Origin: an uncultured Porphyromonadaceae bacterium
GTDB taxonomy: Bacteria; Bacteroidota; Bacteroidia; Bacteroidales; Muribaculaceae
Length of the DNA: 64,000 nucleotides
Assembly (NCBI GenBank): GCA_900545955.1
Contig: URAU01000002.1
Coordinates: 109,599 to 173,598 of the forward strand
Reading direction: 5' to 3'
The notes beneath the pieces were generated by a model, which saw nothing but the letters and a program-made list of their open reading frames with translations, had not been told where the DNA came from and did no database searches. The translations under genes and the position numbers were made by a program. Below are positions 27,032 through 35,008 of this stretch, in pieces. Position 1 is the stretch's first letter, and each line of letters opens with the position of its first letter.

Positions 27032-27050
27032 ACCTGTAAATCAGAGAAAA

Positions 27051-27500
27051 ATGATTGGTGCACTGATTATATTGGCGGCTCTGGTGCTGGTGGGAGGAAT
27101 CCTTTACCTGCTGCATCTGCGCGACCTGCGCAGGGGCACCGCCGGAGAGCCCACACTCCCGCCCATGGCGGACCCACCCGTTCCGACCAACGCCGGCGAC
27201 GACGATTCGCCCTGCTGCGGGATGCACATCACCTGCGAGCGCGACTCGCTGCTCGCCCATGTAAGCACGGAGATAGAATATTTCGACGACGAAGAGCTCG
27301 ACCGTTTTGCCGGCCGCGAGCCTTCGGACTATTCCGACGCTGAAATCGAGGAATTCCGCGACGTGCTGCTCACACTGCTGCCCGACGACATAGCCCCATG
27401 GGCACGCTCCATACAGCTCCGAGGCATCAGGCTGCCCGACAGCGTGCGCGAGGAGCTGCTTCTCATCGTGGCCGAGGCCCGGGCCTCCCGCGGCCACTGA
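27051..27500 (+). CDS. Conserved Bacteroidales single-pass membrane protein
   Basis: A 149-residue protein with an N-terminal membrane anchor (ALIILAALVLVGGILYLLHL), a Pro-rich linker, and a soluble domain beginning SPCCGMHITCERDSLL, with three Cys, then IEYFDDEELDRFAGREP and an acidic C-terminal region. This CCGMH...CE...DDEELDRF pattern is conserved in Bacteroidales next to aroA or nearby genes and is sometimes labelled phospholipase, for which I see no catalytic motif. The Cys/His cluster could bind a metal. It lies 19 bases after aroA and 29 before the permease gene, so it is probably co-transcribed. Function unknown. Confidence 0.8.
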   Translation: MIGALIILAALVLVGGILYLLHLRDLRRGTAGEPTLPPMADPPVPTNAGDDDSPCCGMHITCERDSLLAHVSTEIEYFDDEELDRFAGREPSDYSDAEIEEFRDVLLTLLPDDIAPWARSIQLRGIRLPDSVREELLLIVAEARASRGH

Positions 27501-27529
27501 CATTTATTTCAACCACTTAACGCACTGCG

Positions 27530-28354
27530 ATGCACGATCTCCTGCAGTTTCAGTTCTTTACCAACGCCATCTGGGCGGTGATCATCATATCTGTGGCTTC
27601 GGCCATGATAGGCACCTACATCGTGGCGCGCAGACTTGTAGCCATCTCCGGAGGTGTTACCCACGCATGCTTCGGCGGTCTCGGACTCGGATGTTATCTC
27701 GGCGTCAGCCCGCTGCTCATGGCCGGTGTATTCGCCGTGGCCTCGGCGCTGGGCGTCCAGTGGATATCGGAGCGACACCGCGTGCGCGAGGATTCGGCCA
27801 TAGCCGTGGTGTGGTCTACGGGTATGGCCATCGGTGTGCTTTTCGTGTTTCTCACGCCAGGCTTCGTGCCGGAGCTGAATGCCTTCCTTTTCGGCAATAT
27901 ACTCGACGTTACAACAGCCGACCTCATAGCTTTCGCCGCCTATACGCTGGCGTTGGGCGCCTTCTTCGCGTGGCGTTTCCGCGAGATAGTAATCTGTGCG
28001 TTCGACCGCGATTTCGCCCGTGTAGCCGGTCTGCCGGTAGCCATGGTGACCACGGTGATGACAGTCATGGTAGCCCTGTGCATCGTACTGACAATCCGTC
28101 TGGTAGGCATCATGCTGCTGATGTCGATGATTTCTCTTCCGCAGATGACGGCCGAGGTGTTTACCCGACGCTTCCGTCCGCTTATGTTCCTCTCCATGGC
28201 CATCTCGGCCGCGGGATGCATGGCCGGACTCATACTGAGCGTATATATCGACGTTCCATGCTCGGCGCTGATCGTAATAGTGCTCGCGGCCCTCTTTGCC
28301 TCGGCCCGCATCGCCAGCATCGTGGCCAGCCGCCGGAGGAGGGGAGGGCTATGA
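27530..28354 (+). CDS. Metal ABC transporter permease, ZnuB/MntB family
   Basis: A 274-residue integral membrane permease of the ABC-3 family, which imports Zn2+, Mn2+ or Fe2+ with a binding protein and an ATPase. About seven to eight hydrophobic helices are visible, beginning FFTNAIWAVIIISVASAMIG, and the family's GGVTHACFGGLGLGCYLG (about residues 42-60) is present. TAEVFTRRFRPLMF near the C-terminal third fits the ATPase-contact region. The binding protein and ATPase are not in this window next to it, so the rest of the transporter must be elsewhere. Its stop overlaps the start of the lysozyme gene (ATGA at 28351-28354). Confidence 0.88.
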   Translation: MHDLLQFQFFTNAIWAVIIISVASAMIGTYIVARRLVAISGGVTHACFGGLGLGCYLGVSPLLMAGVFAVASALGVQWISERHRVREDSAIAVVWSTGMAIGVLFVFLTPGFVPELNAFLFGNILDVTTADLIAFAAYTLALGAFFAWRFREIVICAFDRDFARVAGLPVAMVTTVMTVMVALCIVLTIRLVGIMLLMSMISLPQMTAEVFTRRFRPLMFLSMAISAAGCMAGLILSVYIDVPCSALIVIVLAALFASARIASIVASRRRRGGL

Positions 28355-29073
28355 AGATACGGTATACGCTTGCAGCGGCCGCCATCGTAATTACAGGCGC
28401 GGCGGGATGGTGGGTGTGGAACCGGTGGTTCACCGAACGCGCCGACCCGTCGGCTGAAATCTATACCGTGCGCGGCATCGACATCTCGGCCCATAACGGC
28501 AATGTGGATTTCCAGGCCCTGCGCCGCCAGGGCGTGGCCTTCGCCTATATAAAGGCTACCGAGGGGACCGACTTCATCGACCGCCGTTTCGTCGACAATG
28601 CCCGCGGCCTCCTTGCCGCCGACATTCCCGCCGGCGCATACCATTTCTTCCGCTTCGATACTGACGGCGAGATGCAGGCGTGGAACTTCATCCGCGCCAT
28701 CGAAGGGCGCGGATTCCGCCTTCCGCCCGCTGTAGACCTCGAGGAGTGGGGCAACGACGAAACCATCCCAACAGCGCGCGTCAGAACCTCCCTGCGAGCC
28801 TTTATGCGCGTGCTTTCCGAGGAAGGCTATCATCCGGTAATCTACACCAATAAGGACGGCTACAACCGTTTCGTAAGGCATCATTTCGACGAATACCCCC
28901 TCTGGATATGCTCTTTCAGCGACCCGCCTCTGCCAGCCGACGCCGCGTCCGACACAATCGGCTGGCATATCTGGCAATTCTCCCACCGGGGTACCATCGA
29001 CGGCATCGACGGCTACGTGGACCTCAACGCCATCCACCCCGCCTCGCCCCTCCTGAAGGTATTAGCCCTATAA
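28351..29073 (+). CDS. GH25 lysozyme-family muramidase
   Basis: A 240-residue protein of glycoside hydrolase family 25, which cleaves the MurNAc-GlcNAc bond of peptidoglycan. The N-terminus has a hydrophobic signal/anchor (YTLAAAAIVITGAAGWWVW), so the catalytic domain acts in the periplasm. Key motifs: GIDISAHNGNVDF (Asp44), FAYIKATEGTDF (Glu71 region), AGAYHFFRF, and the catalytic pair in PAVDLEEW (Asp129 and Glu131). PLWICSFSDPP and WHIWQFS complete the barrel. It overlaps the permease gene by 4 bases (ATGA), indicating translational coupling. Its last two codons and stop fall within a 9-base tandem array. Confidence 0.9.
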   Translation: MKIRYTLAAAAIVITGAAGWWVWNRWFTERADPSAEIYTVRGIDISAHNGNVDFQALRRQGVAFAYIKATEGTDFIDRRFVDNARGLLAADIPAGAYHFFRFDTDGEMQAWNFIRAIEGRGFRLPPAVDLEEWGNDETIPTARVRTSLRAFMRVLSEEGYHPVIYTNKDGYNRFVRHHFDEYPLWICSFSDPPLPADAASDTIGWHIWQFSHRGTIDGIDGYVDLNAIHPASPLLKVLAL

Positions 29074-29100
29074 GCCTTATAGGCCCTATAAACCCTATAC
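29065..29100 (+). repeat. 9-base degenerate tandem array (GCCCTATAA type)
   Basis: Four units: GCCCTATAA, GCCTTATAG, GCCCTATAA, ACCCTATAC. The first supplies the last codons and stop of the lysozyme gene. A related array is at 37995-38030. Confidence 0.75.
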
Positions 29101-29107
29101 GAAATAA

Positions 29108-29139
29108 AAGCGGCGCTCCCGATTCCGGGGGCGCCGCTT
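29108..29139. terminator. Bidirectional terminator between convergent genes
   Basis: AAGCGGCGC (29108-29116) pairs with GCGCCGCTT (29131-29139); the inner CCC/GGG extends the stem. It lies between the lysozyme gene (plus) and the starch-binding-like gene (minus). Confidence 0.75.
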
Positions 29140-29158
29140 CACAATATTTAGCTATGAA

Positions 29159-31603
29159 TCAGAGAGCGACTTTGCTGACCTGGTTGCCCTGACGGCGGAT
29201 GAAGATACCGCCCTCGGGGTTGAGGACACGCATACCCTGCAGGGTGAAGAATTCAACGGGTGCGTCGGCCGACGCGTCGGTTGCGATTCCCTCCACACCG
29301 GTCATATCGAACTCTTCGGACTGGTGAGTAATCATACCCACTTTGCGGAGATTCTCACCACCTTTGGTAAGCTTCACCGTCACGGCATAGTAGTCGCCGG
29401 GAACGGCCTCATGGACGATGTTCGCTGTCTCGACGGCGTCGCCTGCGCGGTGGGCATAAAGGCTCTCATGCCATTCAGGATTATCGACATCGAATTTATA
29501 GGCGTTACCGCCGTTGGTAAGACGGGCGAAATCCTCTACCTCTCCGGCAGGAGTGAACACATTCTGCTGTTCGGCATAGCTTACGCGCCGACGGGGAGCG
29601 CCCTGGGGTTCGTCGGCTAACGGCACTTCCGAAGCCCAGCTGGAAACCACGAAGTGACCCTTTCCGCTGCCGTTGTCGGCAAACCGGAGATTTCCGAACA
29701 TATAGATTCTTGTATTTTCATCTGCTTCGTCCTTCACTGCGACAGCCTTCTCATAGGAGCTCCATTCCCAGTCGTGGCTCTCTACTGAGCCGTCGCTGAG
29801 CTCACGGTAGAGGTTGCCGTGGATATAGAGGGCATCAGGCAGTTCCTCTACGATCTGATGGCCGCGCTCGGGGTCGAGCGTTACCTCGCCGGTATTGAAG
29901 TCGACTTCCACAAGATAGCTGCCTTTCTTGAGCTTGAAGGAAGATTCCCAGGTGTTCCACATCACGAACGCACGGACATCTTTGGTCTCGATAGGAGTAT
30001 TGATGGCTTCCGGGCCGAAACGCCATGCGTTGATATACTTGAAGTCTTCCTTGGTGAGATTGTCGCCTTCGAGCACACGCGAAGTGAAGCTTATGTAGCC
30101 GTAGGTATCATCGCCAGTACCGTCGCCCTCAGCCTGAGAGGTTACGTTGATCACACCGGAATAGATACCGCTGCCGGGAGTCTCCTCAAAGAGCTGCACA
30201 CCCAGATTGGGAAGGAATGTCCAGCCGTCGAGATTGCCGAACACATAGAGCGATTCGGGCCATGCGGCCACAGCGTCGTCGGCTATGAAATATTTGCCGT
30301 TGGGCAACGGCTCGAGAACCGGCGTCTTCGTTTCGTTTTCCTTGCCGGGGTTCTGGCCGTTGTGGAATACGAAATGCTTCGCGTCGGCAGGAAGAACCAC
30401 CTTAATCCATTCCTCGCCGTCGATGGTCACGGTGGGGTTATCAGTGATTTCCACGCCTGTGTTGCGGTCGCCGTAAGTAGTCTGACCCTGATACTTCTGG
30501 AACATTTCGGGTGTCCACTTGTAGTTGGTACCGTACATGTCGCTGGCCTCGTCGTAGGTTGTAAGGTAGATATGCTCCCAGCCCTTGGTATTGCGGAAAT
30601 ATACCGTATTGCCTTCGGAGATGGTGAGCGAGCGGTGAGCCTCGTTGGTGTCGATAGTGAAGGTGAGTTTGCCGCCTTGCGTAAATTTCCAGCTGCGGTC
30701 CTGACCATAGACGATGTCGGTTGTCGTCTCGTTGACTTTGGCTTCCGAACCGCCGGTCGAGGGGCCGTAGCGCGTTTCGTTATACCAGCCACCCTTCGTC
30801 TCGGTGAAGGAGAAATAATGGCCGTCGTTGGCCGTTACATCGAGGGTGTAGGTGAACACGCCGCTCCCCGGAGCGGTCTCGGTCATGGCCGGGGCATCGG
30901 TTTCATTCCAGCCGCCGTTGAAGTTGTGGAGGAAGTAGAGTTCAGTAGCTTTGTGGCCGCCGGGCTGATCGCCACCCTGCAGCTCGCTGAAGAGGCACAC
31001 ATAGCCCGAGGGAGCGTAGACGCCTCCGTCCTTGATGTTGTCGCCGGTGATATTGTCGGTCTGAGAACCGTTATTGTTATTGTTGAAGATGATGCCTCCG
31101 TAAGCCTGCTTTTTAACTGTCACCTTATAGTAGGTTTTGCCGTCGGCGCCGGTTACGGTCTCCGGAGTGTAAGTGTAGAAAGCTACGGGCGACCAGTTGT
31201 CGTCGTTACGGAAATAGAAGGTATAGACATCCTCTACCGGAGAGCCGGCCTTGGAGACGGTAAGCTCCTTGGCATCGAGATTGAAGGTGAATGTATATTC
31301 GCCTGCACCGAGGTTGAATTTGGCATTCTGATGGTCGCCGTTCTGCACCTTGAATGGAGTATCGAGCGAAATCTCGACAGGACCGCTGTTAGGCGCAGCA
31401 TGCCAGGTGCCGTCGATTTTAATACCGAACTGACCGTTGGTTTTTACTTCTTTAGTAAGGACGTAGGAGCCGTTGGTTTCCGTCAGCTCCACACTTTCCC
31501 AGCTTGGATTACCGAAAATGTCGGTATGGATTTCCACTTTAGCCGCCTGCCCAGAGGCGAAAGCGAAGAGCACCGCCAGAAATAGCAGATAAAACTTCTT
31601 CAT
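29159..31603 (-). CDS. Secreted starch-binding-like protein with repeated CBM-type domains
   Basis: An 814-residue secreted protein: signal peptide MKKFYLLFLAVLFAFASGQA, then a series of beta-sandwich domains with recurring patterns typical of SusE/SusF and CBM25/26 starch-binding modules: VYTFYFRNDDNWSPVAFYTY, TVYFRNTKGWEHIYLTTYD, ESLYVFGNLDGWTFLPN and DALYIHGNLYRELS. Trp/Tyr-rich YFRN..W motifs provide the stacking residues for glucose chains. The C-terminus (FFTLQGMRVLNPEGGIFIRR ... VSKVAL) resembles a short T9SS-type tail; there is no lipobox. It is divergent from the amylase gene at 32068, with which it shares a 464-base control region, so both probably respond to starch. Binding to starch is inferred from motifs. 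Confidence 0.85.
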   Translation of the reverse strand: MKKFYLLFLAVLFAFASGQAAKVEIHTDIFGNPSWESVELTETNGSYVLTKEVKTNGQFGIKIDGTWHAAPNSGPVEISLDTPFKVQNGDHQNAKFNLGAGEYTFTFNLDAKELTVSKAGSPVEDVYTFYFRNDDNWSPVAFYTYTPETVTGADGKTYYKVTVKKQAYGGIIFNNNNNGSQTDNITGDNIKDGGVYAPSGYVCLFSELQGGDQPGGHKATELYFLHNFNGGWNETDAPAMTETAPGSGVFTYTLDVTANDGHYFSFTETKGGWYNETRYGPSTGGSEAKVNETTTDIVYGQDRSWKFTQGGKLTFTIDTNEAHRSLTISEGNTVYFRNTKGWEHIYLTTYDEASDMYGTNYKWTPEMFQKYQGQTTYGDRNTGVEITDNPTVTIDGEEWIKVVLPADAKHFVFHNGQNPGKENETKTPVLEPLPNGKYFIADDAVAAWPESLYVFGNLDGWTFLPNLGVQLFEETPGSGIYSGVINVTSQAEGDGTGDDTYGYISFTSRVLEGDNLTKEDFKYINAWRFGPEAINTPIETKDVRAFVMWNTWESSFKLKKGSYLVEVDFNTGEVTLDPERGHQIVEELPDALYIHGNLYRELSDGSVESHDWEWSSYEKAVAVKDEADENTRIYMFGNLRFADNGSGKGHFVVSSWASEVPLADEPQGAPRRRVSYAEQQNVFTPAGEVEDFARLTNGGNAYKFDVDNPEWHESLYAHRAGDAVETANIVHEAVPGDYYAVTVKLTKGGENLRKVGMITHQSEEFDMTGVEGIATDASADAPVEFFTLQGMRVLNPEGGIFIRRQGNQVSKVAL

Positions 31604-31768
31604 GTTCTTAGAATGTAAGTAAATAATTATTAAGGTAAAAAGATTTTTTCGATGGTAGGATTCGCCGCAAAAACGGTCGGGCGCAATCGTCGGATGTCAG
31701 ACAATTAGCCCGCGCCTGTGCGCATTAGTAAGACTATGATTTGGTGGTGTGTATCAGATCATGTGATG

Positions 31769-31776
31769 CAAAGTTA
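31769..31776 (-). promoter_or_regulatory. -7 promoter element of the starch-binding-like gene
   Basis: The minus strand reads TAACTTTG, giving a leader of about 158 bases. It lies in the 31604-32067 divergent control region, which otherwise has no gene. Confidence 0.5.
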
Positions 31777-31901
31777 TATAAATTTCAAAAGCATTGTTTT
31801 TCGTTTAACTCATTTTAACTAAAGTTGGGTAAATCTCTGACTTTTTCCGGTTAACCAATGTTAATGTTGTCTTATTTTCGACAACATGTCTTGAAATTTA
31901 T

Positions 31902-31909
31902 TACTTTTG
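31902..31909 (+). promoter_or_regulatory. -7 promoter element of the amylase gene
   Basis: TACTTTTG matches TAnnTTTG, giving a leader of about 150 bases to the ATG at 32068. The two outward -7 elements are about 125 bases apart, leaving room for a shared regulator site. Confidence 0.5.
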
Positions 31910-32067
31910 CAATAAACACATTATGCAGCTGACCATAAGGCGTTGAACCCTGAATCTGACTGTCCACACGCTCCCTGCGCGAAGATGCCTGTGCCGGCAA
32001 TCCACACGGGAATGTCCATCTCTTAGTCTGTGAACTGATTATCTTAAATTAAACTATACCAACTACC

Positions 32068-34786
32068 ATGAAACTAAAGCTTTACGCACTGCTGCTTGCG
32101 GCAGTGGCATCGGTGTCGTCGGCCGGTCTGGCCAGCGCCGCCCCGGCGGTTCCCGACCGCCTTTACTTCCCCAATGACCGAGGAACCGGCTGGATCTACA
32201 TTGACAATGACAACACACAGGTGCCGCGTTTCTCCAAAGACAAAATCGGCAACGTAACCTCCTTCTCGATGCACGCTTACAGCGAGACGGCGGGAAGCAA
32301 ACTTTTCTTTTTTATCGCTAACTCCCAGAAGGATAGCTTCGGTGGATATACCGGTGCCTCCGATTGCCTTTATACCGTTAGCGGCGACAGCTGGGACGGC
32401 ACCTCGAACAAAGTGCTGGCCGCTGGCAAATACACCGCCTACCGCTACGGCTCGCTGAAACACTGCCATGAGCTTCCCGCCGGGGAATACGCCATTGATA
32501 TGGAATTCGACTCGAGCCGAAGCGACGACGGGATCTCTATGGAGATCTTCGACTGCAACGCCACCCCCGACAATCTATATTTCACCGCAAATATGGGCAA
32601 CGGATGGCATTATGCCGATGCACCCGCCTTCACAAAGAGCGGCATGGCATTATGCCGATGCACCCGCCTTCACAAAGAGCGGCAAGGTGTTCACCTACAC
32701 GGTCGAGGCCGACAAACAGTTCTACTTCTTCATCAACCGCAAGCGCCGCTCGAGCTGGGAAGCTATGACCGAGGCTAACTCCAGCACCGCCTACGGCGTA
32801 AACGGCGACAAGCACCTCGGCGGAGACCGCACCATCGACGGAACGGAATTCGACATGTCGCTCTACGGCACGATGACCCGCTGCTTCACCATTACCTCGC
32901 CGGGTAAATACACCTTCAAGATGGACTTCACCAACGGGCGCCCCCATCTTACAATCACAAAAGAAGGCGGCGACCTCCCCATCCTGATGGATACTGCGAT
33001 GCCGGCCAAATATACCGGCGTGATGCTCCAGGGCTTCTTCTGGGACTCTTACGACGACACCGCATGGAAGAATCTCGAAAAACTCGCCTACGACTACTCC
33101 AACTATTTCGAACTCGTGTGGGTGCCCAACAGCGGCAAAGCTTCGGCCGAAAAGAGCATGGGCTACGACCCCGTATACTGGTATACCAACCACAACAGCG
33201 CTTTCGGCACCGAGGATGAACTGTTCTCGATGAACGGTCTATACAACGACCTCAACACCAACATGATTGAGGACGTGGTAGTGAACCACCGCGGTGGCGC
33301 AACCAACTGGACCGATTTCCCCGAAGAGGTTGACCACAACGGCACAACCTGGACCTGGGACCCCTCTCATATATGCAGTACCGACGAAGTGAAAGACCAG
33401 GCCGACCAGGCTAAACCCACAGGCAATCCCGATACCGGCGATGATTTCAACGCCTATCGCGACCTCGACCACACCAACACCTACGTGCAGGATGGCATCA
33501 AGGCATACCTCAATACTCTCCACGAGAAATACGGCTACAACGGCTGGCGCTTCGACATGGTTAAGGGCTACGGTGCAAAATACGTAGGCGACTACGTCCG
33601 CTCGGCAGGCATGAAATATGCCGTCGGCGAATACTGGGATTCGTTCGATCCCATCGTAAACTGGATTACGGGCACGGGGCTTGCCTCGGCAGCCTTCGAC
33701 TTCCCGTTCAAATTCGCCCTCAACGACGCCATGAACGGCAACGAGGACCTCACCAAGGTTTCCTGGACATACGAAGGGAAAGCACAGCCGGCCGGACTTG
33801 TACATCACGAGGTCTACAAGCGCTACGGCGTCACGTTCGTCGACAACCACGACACCTACCGCGACAACAACCGCTTCAAGAACGAAAACCTTGTGGTGGC
33901 TGCCAACGCTCTGATGCTCTGCTCGCCCGGCACACCCTGCGTGTTCCTGCGCCATTATCTCGACCATATGGACGCCATCAACCGCCTTATCGACATCCGC
34001 AAGGCCGTCGGCATCCACAACCAGAGCGAGGTTGAAATGATCAAACTCGCAAGCAACTGCTACGTTGCCCGCGTGAAAGGCCTCTACGGCAGCCTTGTGG
34101 TTAAAGTCGGTTCCGACATGACCTACAACTGCACCGATGCAGGCTATACTATGGTAGCCGCCGGCAACGAAAGCGACAACAACTACTGCGTATGGGCCAA
34201 CGTTCCCATTTACGATCATGTAACCATGACTCCCAACTACGCCCCCGGCGACTATAAAATCGGCAGTCCCTTCAAGCTGAAATTCGAATACACCGACGTG
34301 CCCGAAGGCGCATACCTCGTATACACCACCGACGGCGAATATCCTACGCCGAACTACGGCACACGCGTAAACCTCGCGGCCAACCGCCAGGCCAAGGCTC
34401 CTGCCCGCGTTAATCTCGCAGGAACAACCTCCACCAACGACGAATTCAACCTCTGGATCGACAAGCCCGAGAACCACGTGATGGCGGCCGTATTCACCAA
34501 GGACGACCGCCCATATTCGTCGCTCTTCGACGGCACGTATACCCTTCCCGGCGACCTTACGGGCATCAACGGTATCGACGCCGAGAGCGACGACCTGAAT
34601 GTGGCTTACAACGCCTCGACGCGCACCCTCGAAGGCTTCGATGCCAGCCGCGCCCGCGTGGAAGTGTTCAGCACCATGGGCACGCTCGTAGCAACCACGC
34701 CTTCGCTCACCGAACTCCCCGCCGGCATCTACATCTACCGCGTGACGCTCGACGGCAACACCGCCACCGGTCGCCTTCGCCTTTGA
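32068..34786 (+). pseudogene. Secreted GH13 alpha-amylase, frame broken by a 40-base tandem duplication
   Basis: ATG 32068 starts a signal peptide (MKLKLYALLLAAVASVSSAG) and CBM26-like modules (DRLYFPNDRGTGWIYIDND; DNLYFTANMGNGWHYADA). At 32604-32684 a 40-base segment is present twice in tandem, shifting the frame; the first frame ends at 32778 (236 residues) and the enzyme continues in the next frame to 34786. Deleting one copy gives a continuous 892-residue protein. The GH13 core then shows IEDVVVNHRGG, GWRFDMVKGY with the Asp nucleophile, YAVGEYWDS with the acid/base Glu, and FVDNHDT with the third carboxylate. The C-terminus (LPAGIYIYRVTLDGNTATG) resembles a T9SS tail. As it stands the gene makes no active amylase unless the duplication is lost. 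Assembly error remains possible. Confidence 0.85.
32604..32684 (+). repeat. Perfect 40-base tandem duplication inside the amylase gene
   Basis: The 40 bases at 32604-32643 are repeated exactly at 32644-32683, and one further base also matches. Because 40 is not a multiple of three, the second copy causes the frameshift; the encoded peptide HYADAPAFTKSG appears in both frames. Confidence 0.95.
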
Positions 34787-34787
34787 A

Positions 34788-34819
34788 GGCGCGTCATAAC
34801 GGCCCATCTGGGTCGTGGC
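34788..34819 (+). repeat. 32-base intergenic element, copy B
   Basis: It matches copy A (25399-25430) at 29 of 32 positions. It starts one base after the amylase stop and precedes a terminator and the second REPIN-like doublet. Confidence 0.75.
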
Positions 34820-34840
34820 ATTCTAATGATACCAACCTTA

Positions 34841-34882
34841 AATTAATCGGGGCACCCGGCATTCGGGCGCCCCGATTTAATT
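34841..34882. terminator. Terminator after the amylase gene
   Basis: AATTAATCGGGGC pairs with GCCCCGATTTAATT (small imperfection in the AT part) around a GC-rich loop, with flanking A and T runs suited to either direction. Confidence 0.75.
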
Positions 34883-34902
34883 GATTACAGTCATCTTATC
34901 CT

Positions 34903-34982
34903 GTAGGGATGCACCCTGGTGCATCCGCCTTTCGCAATAGGTTGATTTACAGGATTTCGGATGCACCAGGGTGCATCCCTAC
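34903..34982. repeat. REPIN-like inverted doublet 2
   Basis: Two 24-base arms (34903-34926 and 34959-34982) are perfect inverted copies with a 32-base spacer. Each arm folds on itself (GGATGCACC with GGTGCATCC). The outer end is again GTAGGGA. Compared with doublet 1, the C-G pair after GGA is replaced by a T-A pair in both arms, a compensatory change. Confidence 0.85.
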
Positions 34983-35008
34983 TCTCTGATGACCTATTTA
35001 AAATTGTT

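Noticed and set aside
29819..31585. Long open frame (588 codons) on the plus strand opposite the starch-binding-like gene
   Set aside because: It mirrors the minus-strand gene, has no start signals, and its translation is Val/Gly-rich low-complexity typical of antisense frames in high-GC genes.
33239..34807. Long minus-strand frame opposite the amylase gene
   Set aside because: The plus strand carries clear GH13 motifs; the antisense frame has the usual Val/Ala/Gly shadow composition.
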